Shown: piece by piece, positions 53,825 to 63,376 of the stretch
How positions within the stretch are numbered: the first letter of the stretch is position 1
How the letters are laid out: each line of letters opens with the position of its first letter
Assembly: GCF_011045165.1 (NCBI RefSeq)
Contig: NZ_JAAKZI010000018.1
Span: 1 to 64,000 of the forward strand
Length of the DNA: 64,000 nucleotides
Direction of reading: 5' to 3'
From: Arthrobacter silviterrae
GTDB lineage: Bacteria > Actinomycetota > Actinomycetes > Actinomycetales > Micrococcaceae
The notes under the pieces: generated by a model
What the model saw: only the letters and a program-made list of their open reading frames with translations
What the model was told of the DNA's origin: nothing
The model's database searches: none
Program-made: the position numbers and the translations under genes

Positions 53825-54260
53825 CCCGCAACTGGGCCGGGTTGGGGTCCGCCGATTTGTACGCTGGATTCAGGACGGGTTTGGCGCCGGGAGTCCCGAG
53901 CGTTCCGTCCAGGCTGAGTGCACGACGCCGGGTCCCCGCCCTTCGCTTGCGGCCACGTTGCGCTTGCGGCCACGTGGGGAAGACGAAGCCCCTTCGCGTA
54001 GTTGGCATGTGGCGACGGCGGGGGAAAGCAGCCGCAAGCCAAGCCCTGCTCGCCGATAACGGGGCCAAACCGCCGCAAGCTGGGCTCTGCTCGCCGATAA
54101 CGGGGCCACTCCGCGGTGCCGGGGTATCTTGTCGGTGCGTTCGCGGGTTCGCCCCGCAGTTTAGAAATCTGCCCGGGGACCCACCGTTCTCATGGCTTGC
54201 CCCTGGTTCGGCGGGGTTCGGCCTCACTGCGCGGCACCCCGCGTTCACCTTTTACCGCCG
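53825..54260. repeat. Gap with degenerate repeat shared with 20.2 kb
   Basis: No credible gene. From about 54040 to 54200 there is a GC-rich segment resembling 20175-20340. Both contain GGTGCGTTCGCGGG followed by GCCCCGCAGT, preceded by one or two copies of a CGGGGCCA-A/C-CCGC motif. Inside, GCTCTGCTCGCCGATAACGG occurs twice with one variant (about 54046 and 54085). The role is unknown; it may be a remnant of a mobile or REP-type element. Confidence 0.6.
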
Positions 54261-54313
54261 ACAGCACAGATATGGCGGGCGAACTGATGGTTCGCCCGCC
54301 ATATCTGCGCTGT
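54261..54313. terminator. Very strong hairpin, likely bidirectional terminator
   Basis: Perfect 18-base arms (54267-54284 and 54290-54307) around the loop TGATG, extended by five more pairs after one mismatch. It lies 24 bases beyond the stop of the TM2 gene and in the convergent gap with the LytR_C gene. Confidence 0.75.
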
Positions 54314-54337
54314 CGTCATGCGATTGCGCCCGTGAAT

Positions 54338-54790
54338 TCAATCCTTCAGCGGTACACCGTTTGCGTCGCGCTTGAAGGGATCTGCGCCGACAAGGATCAT
54401 GATGCCTTCGATAAAGCCCCAGATGCCGCCGAATCCGATGGTCACAAATGTCACGACGATCTGGATGATGCCGATCTTCGTGTAGCCAAGGTAAAAGCGG
54501 TGGATGCCGAGGCTGCCCAACAGGATGCCCAGTATGCCGGCCACGATCTTTGACTTTTGCTCATAGCCGGGCTGCTGGAAGCCGGGCTGCTGCGGGTAGC
54601 CCTGCTGCTGGTACGGCTGGGCCTGGTAGGCAGGGGGTGCCTGGTCCATGGGCTGCTGGTACGGCTGTTCCTGGTAGACCGGAGGTGGCGGTGCATCGGC
54701 ATAAGCTGCCGGAGCTTCGGGGGCGGGAAATGGGGGAGCCGGCGCGGGCTCTGGTTCTGCAGGCAAATCGGGGTTTTGGTTCTCACTCAT
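54338..54790 (-). CDS. TM2-domain membrane protein with Gln/Pro-rich N-terminus, 150 aa
   Basis: The C-terminal half is a TM2 domain with two helices (KIVAGILGILLGSLGIHRFYLGY and IGIIQIVVTFVTIGFGGIWG, split here) and the turn between them, plus the conserved Asp in GADPF. The N-terminal 85 residues are rich in Pro, Gln, Ala and Tyr with repeated QQPGY/QPYQQ units and are probably disordered. The start at 54790 has AAGGAG. The role of bacterial TM2 proteins is unknown. Confidence 0.88.
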   Translation of the reverse strand: MSENQNPDLPAEPEPAPAPPFPAPEAPAAYADAPPPPVYQEQPYQQPMDQAPPAYQAQPYQQQGYPQQPGFQQPGYEQKSKIVAGILGILLGSLGIHRFYLGYTKIGIIQIVVTFVTIGFGGIWGFIEGIMILVGADPFKRDANGVPLKD

Positions 54791-54990
54791 GGTGACTCCT
54801 TCAGTGGTGCCGTTGATGTTGGTGAACGGGTGCATTGAGTTCGTATGTCACAGGTGCGGAATGCGATGCTGCACGCCCCACGCTAGCCGGTTGTGTTGGC
54901 CCGGGGAAGTATTTGCAAGATGGCGGCGGCCGTTCGTGGCAGAAATGGCGCAGCATTCCGTTCGCCGTCAGCACATCGGGACAATCCGCG

Positions 54991-55017
54991 CTTGCACTCT
55001 AGGGTGTCGAGTGCTAA
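54991..55017. promoter_or_regulatory. CIRCE operator (HrcA site)
   Basis: CTTGCACTC, nine bases, GAGTGCTAA. It matches the classical TTAGCACTC-N9-GAGTGCTAA element with one arm imperfect. HrcA represses chaperonin genes through this site. It lies about 200 bases upstream of groEL. Confidence 0.85.
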
Positions 55018-55034
55018 TTATTGACTTAGCACTC
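55009..55034. promoter_or_regulatory. Extra everted CIRCE half-sites
   Basis: The right arm of the CIRCE (GAGTGCTAA) is followed after eight bases by TTAGCACTC (55026-55034), giving three half-sites in a row. TTGACT at 55021-55026 overlaps the third and may be the -35 box, so HrcA binding could block the promoter directly. Confidence 0.6.
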
Positions 55035-55214
55035 TGTGGTGGTGACTGCTAGTTCCTAGCCAGGCAGCCGCCGTCGGAGGTAATAACTTTCCTCATGTGG
55101 TGAGGATTCCGCTGCCGGGGTGAAATAGATCGCCGGTGCCGGGTCCGTCCGTCGCGGGCACCACTGTGGGGAACAAGAGTCCAAAATGACTGTCCCGAAA
55201 GGACTGAAGCCTAA

Positions 55215-56843
<1,629 letters not shown>

Positions 56844-56859
56844 CCCTCAGCTGCCAGCA

Positions 56860-56896
56860 CCAGGGCGCACTTTCCACTTCGGAAGGTGCGCCCTGG
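56860..56896 (+). terminator. Terminator after groEL
   Basis: Perfect 11-base arms (CCAGGGCGCAC and GTGCGCCCTGG), continued by five more pairs (TTTCC with GGAAG, one wobble) around the loop ACTTC, followed by CGTTTAAG. It starts 16 bases after the groEL stop. Confidence 0.8.
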
Positions 56897-56932
56897 CGTT
56901 TAAGTATCGGTGGCATCTGAAAGTATGGACAT

Positions 56933-57907
56933 ATGACTATTGTTGCGGCAGCCGACGGTTCGGCATTGGGAAATCCTGGCCCCGCGGGCTGGGCCTGGTA
57001 CGTGAACGACGACTGCTGGCGTGCAGGGGGCTGGCCGCACGGCACCAACAACATGGGAGAGCTCATGGCAGTGCTGGACCTTTTCCTCTCCACCGCCCAT
57101 GTCCCGCAGGAGCCGCTGCACATCCTGTGCGACAGCCAGTACGTCATCAACTGCGTGACCAAGTGGATGCCGGGCTGGAAGCGCAAGGGGTGGCGGAAGT
57201 CCGACGGCAAGCCGGTGCTCAACGTGGACCTGCTCAAGCAGATTGACGCCGCCATTGTGGGCCGCAATTTCACGTTCGAATGGGTCAAGGGCCACGCGGG
57301 CCACGACCTCAACGAGGCTGCCGACGACCGTGCCCGGGATGCGGCCACGGCGTACCAGGGCAGGCGCGCCCCCGACGAAGGCCCGGGCTTTCCCGGCGCG
57401 GCAAGCGGCGGGCCACAGGCGCCGGCACCCGCTTTAGTGCAGGCTGACGTTCCCCCTGTAACCGCCGCAGCAGCACCCGCAGCGGGGCCGGCGGAGGCCG
57501 TGGCGCAGCTCGATTTATTCTCCAGCCTCGACGATGAGCCGGACCCCGCCTTTGCCCCGTCCCCGGATGGCGGCCTGGGCATCCTGGTGGAGCTGGAACG
57601 CGAGCTCATGGACCCCGAGGTGCGCGCCGACCCCACGAGGGTGGGCCGCCTGCTGCACCGCGACTTTGTGGAGTTCGGCGCTTCCGGCCGTTCCTGGTCC
57701 CGCGAGGACCTGATTGTCTCCCTCGCCGAAGAGGACGGCAGCCCGGCCACGCTTGACGTCCTGACGCTTGACAGCGTGGACACCGATACGGCCCTGCTGA
57801 CCTACAGGTGCGTCGGGCTGCACGGCACTTCGCTGCGCAGTTCCCTCTGGCGCCGGGACAACGGCCGGTGGCAGCTGCGCTTCCACCAAGGGACCCGCGA
57901 AGCATAG
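56933..57907 (+). CDS. RNase H domain fused to a DUF4440-like domain, 324 aa
   Basis: Residues 1-140 are an RNase HI domain with all active-site acids visible: Asp in ADGSALGNPGPAGW, Glu in GELMAVLDL, Asp in CDSQYVI, and DDRARD late, after WVKGHAGHDLNEAAD. This would cut RNA in RNA-DNA hybrids. A Pro/Ala-rich linker (about 145-205) leads to a C-terminal domain at about 210-320 (ELERELMDPEVRADPTRVG, LHRDFVEFGASGRSW, DNGRWQLRFHQGT) that matches the DUF4440 / SnoaL-like fold. Such a fusion is unusual. Confidence 0.85.
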   Translation: MTIVAAADGSALGNPGPAGWAWYVNDDCWRAGGWPHGTNNMGELMAVLDLFLSTAHVPQEPLHILCDSQYVINCVTKWMPGWKRKGWRKSDGKPVLNVDLLKQIDAAIVGRNFTFEWVKGHAGHDLNEAADDRARDAATAYQGRRAPDEGPGFPGAASGGPQAPAPALVQADVPPVTAAAAPAAGPAEAVAQLDLFSSLDDEPDPAFAPSPDGGLGILVELERELMDPEVRADPTRVGRLLHRDFVEFGASGRSWSREDLIVSLAEEDGSPATLDVLTLDSVDTDTALLTYRCVGLHGTSLRSSLWRRDNGRWQLRFHQGTREA

Positions 57908-57937
57908 CCGCCTGGCTGCTCCCGAATCAGACACGCA

Positions 57938-58231
57938 TCAACGTGCGCTGAACATCCTGGCGTTGGCGTCCTCGGCCTGTGCGTATTGGGTGGCTGCCAT
58001 CGACAGGGCCGAATTGATGCTCTCCAGGGAAGCTTCCACCTTGACCTGGGTGGCATGCCATTCCTGCAGCAGGGCCTGGAAGTTGGTGGCGGCCGACCCC
58101 GTCCAGGTGCCTTCCAGGTCCAGCAGGTTGCGCTTCATGGCGTCCACTTCCATGCGGATGCGCTCCACTGAACCCTTGACGGCCGTACTCTTGATCGCGA
58201 GGTCGTCGGAGTTGACGTTGAACTGTGCCAT
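57938..58231 (-). CDS. WXG100 family (ESAT-6-like) protein, 97 aa
   Basis: A small helical hairpin protein with the WxG motif as TWTGSA near residue 44, typical length and the C-terminal helix ending YAQAEDANARMF. WXG100 proteins are secreted as dimers by type VII systems. It lies 110 bases downstream of the sensor kinase gene and convergent with the RNase H fusion. No EccC-type ATPase or second WXG100 gene is in the window, so the secretion machinery must be elsewhere. Confidence 0.85.
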   Translation of the reverse strand: MAQFNVNSDDLAIKSTAVKGSVERIRMEVDAMKRNLLDLEGTWTGSAATNFQALLQEWHATQVKVEASLESINSALSMAATQYAQAEDANARMFSAR

Positions 58232-58341
58232 GGCGGGGGTTCCTTAACTGCAGTGTCCCGTGCGGGAATGTTTGTTGGATGCCTCCACCATAGGGTCCCC
58301 GTAGCCGACAGACGGAGCCGCCGCCGCAATCTGTGGATGGG

Positions 58342-59841
58342 TTAGTCGTTGCTGCCGTCTGTGGAGGGGGCATCGGCGCCGTCGTCCGTGAATGGCAGCT
58401 CAATGGCCATGGTGGCGCCGCCTCCAGCGGTCTGCTCCAGGCGGACCGTGCCCCCGTGCGAGGCCACAATGGCCGAGACGATCGCCAGCCCCAGCCCGCT
58501 GCCGCCCGTGTTGCGGTCGCGGGAGGTGTCGGCGCGGTAGAAGCGTTCAAAGATGCGCGGCGAATCGTCCTCGGAGATGCCGGGGCCGTGGTCGCGGATC
58601 TTGATGACAGACATCTTTTGCCCAACCTCCTGCCGCGTGCCAACCACAATTTCCACGGGAGAGCCGGCCGGGGTGTAGCGCAGGGCGTTGCCCATGAGGT
58701 TGGCCACCACCTGCCGCAACTTGGCCTCGTCTCCCAGCGTGGGGGCCGGGGCCCCGCGGCCGCCGTCGAGCCCCACCACGGAGAACGTCCGGTCCCTGGC
58801 GGATGCCCGGGCGTCCAGAACCGCGTCGTGGCCGATGAGCAGCAGGTCCACGGGACGCAGCTGGAGGGGGCGCTGCTCGTCAATGCGGGCCAGCATGAGC
58901 AGGTCCTCAACAAGTTCGCCCATGCGCTTGGCCTCGCTTTCAATGCGCCCCATGGCCGTGCCGACGTCGTCCGGGGTTTGCAGCGCGCCGTGGCGGTACA
59001 GCTCGGAGAATCCCCGGATGGTGACCAGGGGGGTGCGAAGCTCGTGGGAAGCGTCCGCCACGAAGCGGCGCATCCGTTTCTCCGACGCAGTCCTGGCGGC
59101 AAAGGCCTGCTCAATGTGCGCCAGCATGGTGTTCAGCGATCCGGAGAGGCGCCCCACCTCGGTGGCGGGGTTTTCAATGTCCACGCGCCGGGTCAGGTCT
59201 CCGGCAGCAATCGCGGCGGCCGTCTTTTCAACCCTGCCCAGCGGCTGAAAGGAGCGGGTGACCGTCCAGTACGCGATCATGGTGCCCAGGGTGACGGCCA
59301 GAATGGCCACGCCGGCGATGACCACGGCCAGGCGTTCCAGGGTGATGTTGAGGCCTTCATAGGGCAGCCCGACCACCACGTAGCCAAGGTATTCAGGCGG
59401 GCTTCCCACCAAATTGGGCGGTCCGTAGGAGAAAGCCTGCGGGGCGATGATCGTGATCCGCCACGGCGCCCCGCCGTCGGTGCTGGGGACGGTGAACATC
59501 TTCCCGTTCAGGGCAGCTGCCTGCTTCATCGAGTAGGCCGGGTATACCGGTTTGTCCTGCCCGGAGCGGTTTTGGGACGCCAGCACCGAGTCCGAGTACC
59601 GGAAACCCACGTAATAGTCGAAGCCAAACACTGAACGTCCGGCGCTGGTCGAATCCACCGTGCCAATGTTCACAATGGACTTTTGGAAGGTGGACAGCTG
59701 GGCATCCATCTGTTCTTCCAGAAAGGAGTGGAGCAGCAGGAACGTTGAGGCGGCCAGCGCCAGCAGCGACAGCGTCAACAGCGCGCTGATGATTGCCACC
59801 AGCTGCGAACGCAGGGATGCGTTCTTCCACAACTTGATCAA
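58342..59841 (-). CDS. Sensor histidine kinase, 499 aa
   Basis: Two-component kinase: first helix at residues 14-36, an extracytoplasmic domain of about 135 residues, second helix (LAVVIAGVAILAVTLGTMIAYW), a HAMP domain, then the dimerisation domain with phospho-acceptor His in DASHELRTPL. The ATP-binding boxes are N (NLMGNALRYTP), G1 (DHGPGI), F and G2 (GGSGLGLAIV). The only open start is TTG at 59841, seven bases beyond the stop of the response regulator, or a TTG three codons later. The signal is unknown. Confidence 0.92.
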   Translation of the reverse strand: MIKLWKNASLRSQLVAIISALLTLSLLALAASTFLLLHSFLEEQMDAQLSTFQKSIVNIGTVDSTSAGRSVFGFDYYVGFRYSDSVLASQNRSGQDKPVYPAYSMKQAAALNGKMFTVPSTDGGAPWRITIIAPQAFSYGPPNLVGSPPEYLGYVVVGLPYEGLNITLERLAVVIAGVAILAVTLGTMIAYWTVTRSFQPLGRVEKTAAAIAAGDLTRRVDIENPATEVGRLSGSLNTMLAHIEQAFAARTASEKRMRRFVADASHELRTPLVTIRGFSELYRHGALQTPDDVGTAMGRIESEAKRMGELVEDLLMLARIDEQRPLQLRPVDLLLIGHDAVLDARASARDRTFSVVGLDGGRGAPAPTLGDEAKLRQVVANLMGNALRYTPAGSPVEIVVGTRQEVGQKMSVIKIRDHGPGISEDDSPRIFERFYRADTSRDRNTGGSGLGLAIVSAIVASHGGTVRLEQTAGGGATMAIELPFTDDGADAPSTDGSND

Positions 59842-59847
59842 GGCGTG

Positions 59848-60561
59848 TTAGCGCTTGTCGGCCGTTCGCAGCACATAACCCACGCCGCGCTTGGTCTGGA
59901 TGAGGGCAGGCAGCGAGGCATCCGTGTCCACCTTGCGGCGAAGGTAGGAGATGTACGACTCCACAATGGAGGCGTCGCCGTTGAAGTCGTACTCCCACAC
60001 GTGGTCAAGAATTTGCGCCTTCGAAAGCACCCTGTTGGGGTTGAGCATCAGGTAGCGCAGCAGCTTGAACTCGGTCGGGGAGAGCTCCACGGTCTGGCCG
60101 GCGCGGCGGACCTCGTGGGCGTCGTCGTCGAGCTCCAGGTCGGCAACGCGCAGCACGGCGTCGTCGTCCTCCATGGGTTGGGTGCGGCGCAGCACGGCAC
60201 GGATGCGGGCCACCACCTCGTCCAGGCTGAACGGCTTCGTCACGTAGTCGTCCCCGCCCACGGTCAGGCCCGTGACCTTGTCCTCGGTGTCGTCACGTGC
60301 CGTCAGGAACAGGACGGGAAAGTGCCTTCCGGCCGCGCGGAGGCGCCGCGTGACAGTAAACCCGTCCATGTCCGGGAGCATGACATCCAGCACGGCCAGG
60401 TCAGGGTTGTACTCTTCAGCGGCGGCCAGGGCTTCGCGGCCATTGGCGGCGGCCACCACTTCGAAACCGGCAAACCGGAGGGAAGTGGAGAGCAGTTCGC
60501 GAATATTGGGCTCGTCGTCCACAACGAGCAGCTTTGCTTCAGGTCCGGTCTTCTTCACCAT
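59848..60561 (-). CDS. OmpR-family response regulator, 237 aa
   Basis: N-terminal receiver domain with acidic pocket (LLVVDDEPNIR), phospho-acceptor Asp in LAVLDVMLPDMDG (near residue 58), Thr in LTARDD and Lys in YVTKPFS. A C-terminal winged-helix DNA-binding domain follows (ELSPTEFKLLRYLMLNPNRVLSK, RRKVDTD, TKRGVGYVLR). The gene precedes the kinase gene with a six-base gap and is probably autoregulated. The pair resembles the TcrA/TrcR group of actinobacteria. Confidence 0.94.
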   Translation of the reverse strand: MVKKTGPEAKLLVVDDEPNIRELLSTSLRFAGFEVVAAANGREALAAAEEYNPDLAVLDVMLPDMDGFTVTRRLRAAGRHFPVLFLTARDDTEDKVTGLTVGGDDYVTKPFSLDEVVARIRAVLRRTQPMEDDDAVLRVADLELDDDAHEVRRAGQTVELSPTEFKLLRYLMLNPNRVLSKAQILDHVWEYDFNGDASIVESYISYLRRKVDTDASLPALIQTKRGVGYVLRTADKR

Positions 60562-60751
60562 CTAAGTCTCCGACCATTGGCTGGGAATAAGCTGGCTATT
60601 CCTTGGGTAAGTTCTGTCAGCTTACGCTCAGGCAGCTCCCAGCGGCTAGTGGGGCGGGTGAAAACTTGTCCCTGCCCCGGGAAGTTCGACGGCGGACGCG
60701 GCCCGCGCGGGCCGGCGGCGGTTGGGCAGGGGTTGAGTCAGGGGCCGGGAT

Positions 60752-60789
60752 ATTTCCTAATGGCCTATTGATTTCCTAATGCCATTAGG
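60752..60789. promoter_or_regulatory. Probable TetR operator, palindrome plus direct repeat
   Basis: CCTAATG-C-CATTAGG at 60775-60789 is a palindrome with perfect seven-base arms, 14 bases before the TetR gene start. ATTTCCTAATG also occurs 19 bases upstream as a direct repeat (60752-60762). TetR proteins bind such palindromes over their own promoters. Confidence 0.6.
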
Positions 60790-60803
60790 TAGATGATAAG
60801 GGC

Positions 60804-61439
60804 ATGGAGCCAGAACAGGAACACCGCCCGGTGCTGGACCGGCGCAAAGCCCGCCGGGACGCCACCATGGGTGAAATCCTGGCCGCGGCAGTGGAGCTGA
60901 TGGCCCGGGACGGCGTGGCGGGCATGTCCCTGTCGGCCGTGGCCCGCAGCGTGGGCATGCGCCCGCCGTCGCTCTACGAATACTTTCCCTCCAAAAATGC
61001 CGTCTACGACGCACTCTTTGAAAGGGCTGCCGCCGGACTCCGCGACGCCGTCGGCGAGGCCGGCGGCAGGCACCCGGACCAGCCCCTCGCGGCCCTTCGC
61101 GCGGGGGCGCAGGCGTTTGTGGCGTGGTCGGTGGGGAATCCAATCGTCGCGCAGCTGATCAACTGGCGGCCGGTGCCGGGGTTTGAACCGTCGCCGCGGG
61201 CCTTCGCGCCCAGCCAGGAGATGGTCGCCCGGTTGCAGGAACAGATCGTGCTCGCCGTCGCACGCCGGGAACTGCGGGCGTCCGCAGCCACCGAGGAAGC
61301 CGTACTGCTGTTCACCACGGTGGTGGCGGGAGTCGTCTCACAACAACTGGCCAACGAGCCCGCGGGAGGGGGGTCCGGGCGCTACGCGCGCCTGGCCGAG
61401 CCCGCGGTCGAGCTGTGGCTCGAACACTACGCACCCTAA
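60804..61439 (+). CDS. TetR-family transcriptional regulator, 211 aa
   Basis: N-terminal helix-turn-helix (MGEILAAAVELMARDGVAGMSLSAVARSVGMRPPSLYEYFPSKNAVYDAL in order, residues about 22-70) typical of TetR, with a larger C-terminal ligand domain of the TetR_C WHG or related type. A palindrome just upstream suggests self-repression. The next gene starts nine bases after its stop, so both are in one transcript. Confidence 0.9.
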   Translation: MEPEQEHRPVLDRRKARRDATMGEILAAAVELMARDGVAGMSLSAVARSVGMRPPSLYEYFPSKNAVYDALFERAAAGLRDAVGEAGGRHPDQPLAALRAGAQAFVAWSVGNPIVAQLINWRPVPGFEPSPRAFAPSQEMVARLQEQIVLAVARRELRASAATEEAVLLFTTVVAGVVSQQLANEPAGGGSGRYARLAEPAVELWLEHYAP

Positions 61440-61448
61440 GAAGGAACC

Positions 61449-62285
61449 ATGAGCGCCATGACCATTTCCGCAACGTCAATCCCGGCTGCCGGCAGCGAAT
61501 CCGCCGCTGCAGGCTACCTCACCGTCATGAAGGCCGTGACCGGCCAGCTGCGCGCCCTGCCCGCTGCCAGCTGGGGTGCCGGCACGGACTGCACCGGATG
61601 GACGGTCCGCGACATGGCGGCCCACCTGCTCGGGGCGCAGGAGGATGTGATGGGCGTTCGCGCCACCTTGCGGCACCGCAGGCAGGGGCACAAGAGGCAC
61701 CCATCACTTTCACCCCTGGATGCCGCAAACCAGGCGCAAATCGACGCCCACGCGGAATTGTCCCCGGCTGCGCTGGTGCAGGCCTACGAGGCCAACTTTG
61801 CCAAGGTCTCCCACCGGGTCCGCACGTTTCCCAGGGTGCTGGCAGGGATTCCGGTGGACAAGTCCATGGCGCCCGGCCACTCGCCGTTGCGGCTGGGCTA
61901 CCTGTACAACGTCATCTACCTGCGCGACGCCTGGATGCACGCCATTGACCTGGCCCGCGCCACAGGGGTGCCCCGCGGAACCGCTGGCGCGGACCAATTG
62001 GTGGTGGAGCAGATCATGCGCGACGTTGCGGTGGAATGGGCTTCCGGGCCGGCTGCAGCCGGCGGAATTGAGCCGGCCTCCGGACCCGGCCTGGAATTGG
62101 AACTCACCGGGGAGATTTCCGGAAGTTGGCACCTGGGTGGGGCCGGCCTGCAAACCCGGGCGGCCGGCGTCGGGCTTGAATTTGTCAGGGGACTCTCCGG
62201 GCGGACTCCTGACTCAGGTCTGGCCTGCGTGGCGGGCGACCCCCGCCAGGTGGAACGGCTGGCCGCGCTGCGCATCTTGTTCTGA
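61449..62285 (+). CDS. Maleylpyruvate isomerase-like / DinB-fold protein, 278 aa
   Basis: Mycothiol-dependent maleylpyruvate-isomerase N-terminal type four-helix domain: WTVRDMAAHLLGAQEDV early and LYNVIYLRDAWMHAIDLARATG at about residues 155-177, where His and Asp would form the metal site. The C-terminal domain of about 90 residues is of the SCP2-like kind. AAGGAA precedes the ATG. These proteins often use mycothiol in detoxification. As it is cotranscribed with TetR, an inducible stress or xenobiotic role is likely. The exact reaction is unknown. Confidence 0.82.
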   Translation: MSAMTISATSIPAAGSESAAAGYLTVMKAVTGQLRALPAASWGAGTDCTGWTVRDMAAHLLGAQEDVMGVRATLRHRRQGHKRHPSLSPLDAANQAQIDAHAELSPAALVQAYEANFAKVSHRVRTFPRVLAGIPVDKSMAPGHSPLRLGYLYNVIYLRDAWMHAIDLARATGVPRGTAGADQLVVEQIMRDVAVEWASGPAAAGGIEPASGPGLELELTGEISGSWHLGGAGLQTRAAGVGLEFVRGLSGRTPDSGLACVAGDPRQVERLAALRILF

Positions 62286-62304
62286 CGTGCCCCGGTGAGG
62301 GACT

Positions 62305-63096
62305 TCAGGGGCGGTGGGCATAGATTTCAACGGGTGCCAAAATGCCCGCGCGGAAGGCAGTCAGCAAGTTTGCCAGGGCGGACCCGGCCAGCCCCACGGG
62401 ACCTCCGGCGTCAAGCGCGTGCTCCAGGAAGGCGATCCCCTCGGGCAGCGGCTTGGCTTCATGGCCGACGTCGAATCCAGCCTGGGCCAGCGCATCCGAA
62501 TAGGCGAGCGGGGGCTGGACAAAGGACGTCTCCGCGGTGGGGGCCCAGGGCATCGGGTAGGCCTCGATGTCCCCGCCCGTGACCATGATGTCGTAGACGG
62601 CAAGGACGCCGCCGGGCCGCAGGACGCGGGCTGCCTCGGCAAACAGCCGGTCCTTGTCGCGGATGTTCATGCCCACGTGGACCAGCACGGCAGCGTCAAA
62701 TGAGGCGTCCGCCAGGGGGAGGGCAAGGGCGCTGGCCTGGGTGAATTCCAGCTGTTCGGCCAGCCCGGTTCGCTCGGACAGATTCTGCGCCGCGGCCACA
62801 AATTCCGGCGTAAGGTCCACCCCGTGCACTGTGGCGCCGAAGTCGCCGGCCAGGTGCCGTGCCACCCCGCCCAGCCCGGAGCCGATGTCCAACACGCGGG
62901 CGCCCGCCCTGATTCCGGCCCTTGTGGCCACCCTGGACGTGGCGGCCGGGCCGCCAATGTGGAGCTGGTCCGCGCCGCGGAGATCCGCCGGCGCAAAGTG
63001 TTCAGGATTGCCCCCGGCATTGCGCACCACGGCCAGCATCCGCTCCAGGACGCCGCCGCTCCCATAGTGTGCGGCAACGGAATCTTCGTAATCCAT
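62305..63096 (-). CDS. Class I SAM-dependent methyltransferase, 263 aa
   Basis: S-adenosylmethionine-binding fold with motif I VLDIGSGLGGVARHLAG, motif II area VHGVDLTPEFVAAA, the acidic loop and FDAAVLVHVGMNIRDK, and motif III RVLRPGGVLAVYDIMV. It resembles the sarcosine/ubiquinone-type group that methylates small molecules. GGAGG five bases before the ATG at 63096 fixes the start. No metabolic partners are adjacent, so the substrate is unknown. Confidence 0.9.
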   Translation of the reverse strand: MDYEDSVAAHYGSGGVLERMLAVVRNAGGNPEHFAPADLRGADQLHIGGPAATSRVATRAGIRAGARVLDIGSGLGGVARHLAGDFGATVHGVDLTPEFVAAAQNLSERTGLAEQLEFTQASALALPLADASFDAAVLVHVGMNIRDKDRLFAEAARVLRPGGVLAVYDIMVTGGDIEAYPMPWAPTAETSFVQPPLAYSDALAQAGFDVGHEAKPLPEGIAFLEHALDAGGPVGLAGSALANLLTAFRAGILAPVEIYAHRP

Positions 63097-63151
63097 GACG
63101 CCTCCAGCTGGAACGGACCTGTGTGAAGCGATCCTACTCCGCACCACTCCC

Positions 63152-63376
63152 GGACGCTCGGTTGCAATCGGGGCGTTTTTTCAAGACGCTCGCTCGCAAT
63201 TGGGGGTGTTTTCGCGAACGCTCCCTCAGCAGGATGCGGGAGCGTCGGGGAAAAGTGCCCCGTTTGCAACCGAGGGTCGGGGAAAAGTGCCCCGTTTGCA
63301 ACCGAGGGTCGGGGAAAAGTGCCCCGGTTGGAACCGAGGGTCGGGGAAAAGTGCCCCGTTTGGAACCGAGGGTCGG
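63152..63376. repeat. Array C of inverted 32-bp-period units
   Basis: Third member of the family. Left units at 63152 and 63185 (33 apart; one extra T in a T-run), third degenerate unit at 63217. A central hairpin has eight-base arms ACGCTCCC (63218-63225) and GGGAGCGT (63238-63245). Four right units start at 63258, 63290, 63322 and 63354, exactly 32 apart, the last ending at the helicase stop. Unlike arrays A and B, the flanking genes are in the same direction. Confidence 0.88.

Larger units (their letters stand above)
54791..55214. other. Divergent gap TM2 / groEL
   Basis: 424 bases without a gene. It holds the CIRCE element and extra half-site (54991-55034), a possible -35 box, and a long untranslated leader to groEL of about 150 bases. 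AAAGGA precedes the groEL ATG. Confidence 0.6.

Noticed and set aside
53870..54250. Overlapping open frames in the 54 kb gap
   Set aside because: They contain many Arg/Pro/Ser residues, overlap a repeat shared with 20.2 kb, and show no recognisable domain or ribosome site.
55035..55214. A groES gene before groEL
   Set aside because: No open frame of the right size or motif is present; stand-alone groEL is common in actinobacteria.
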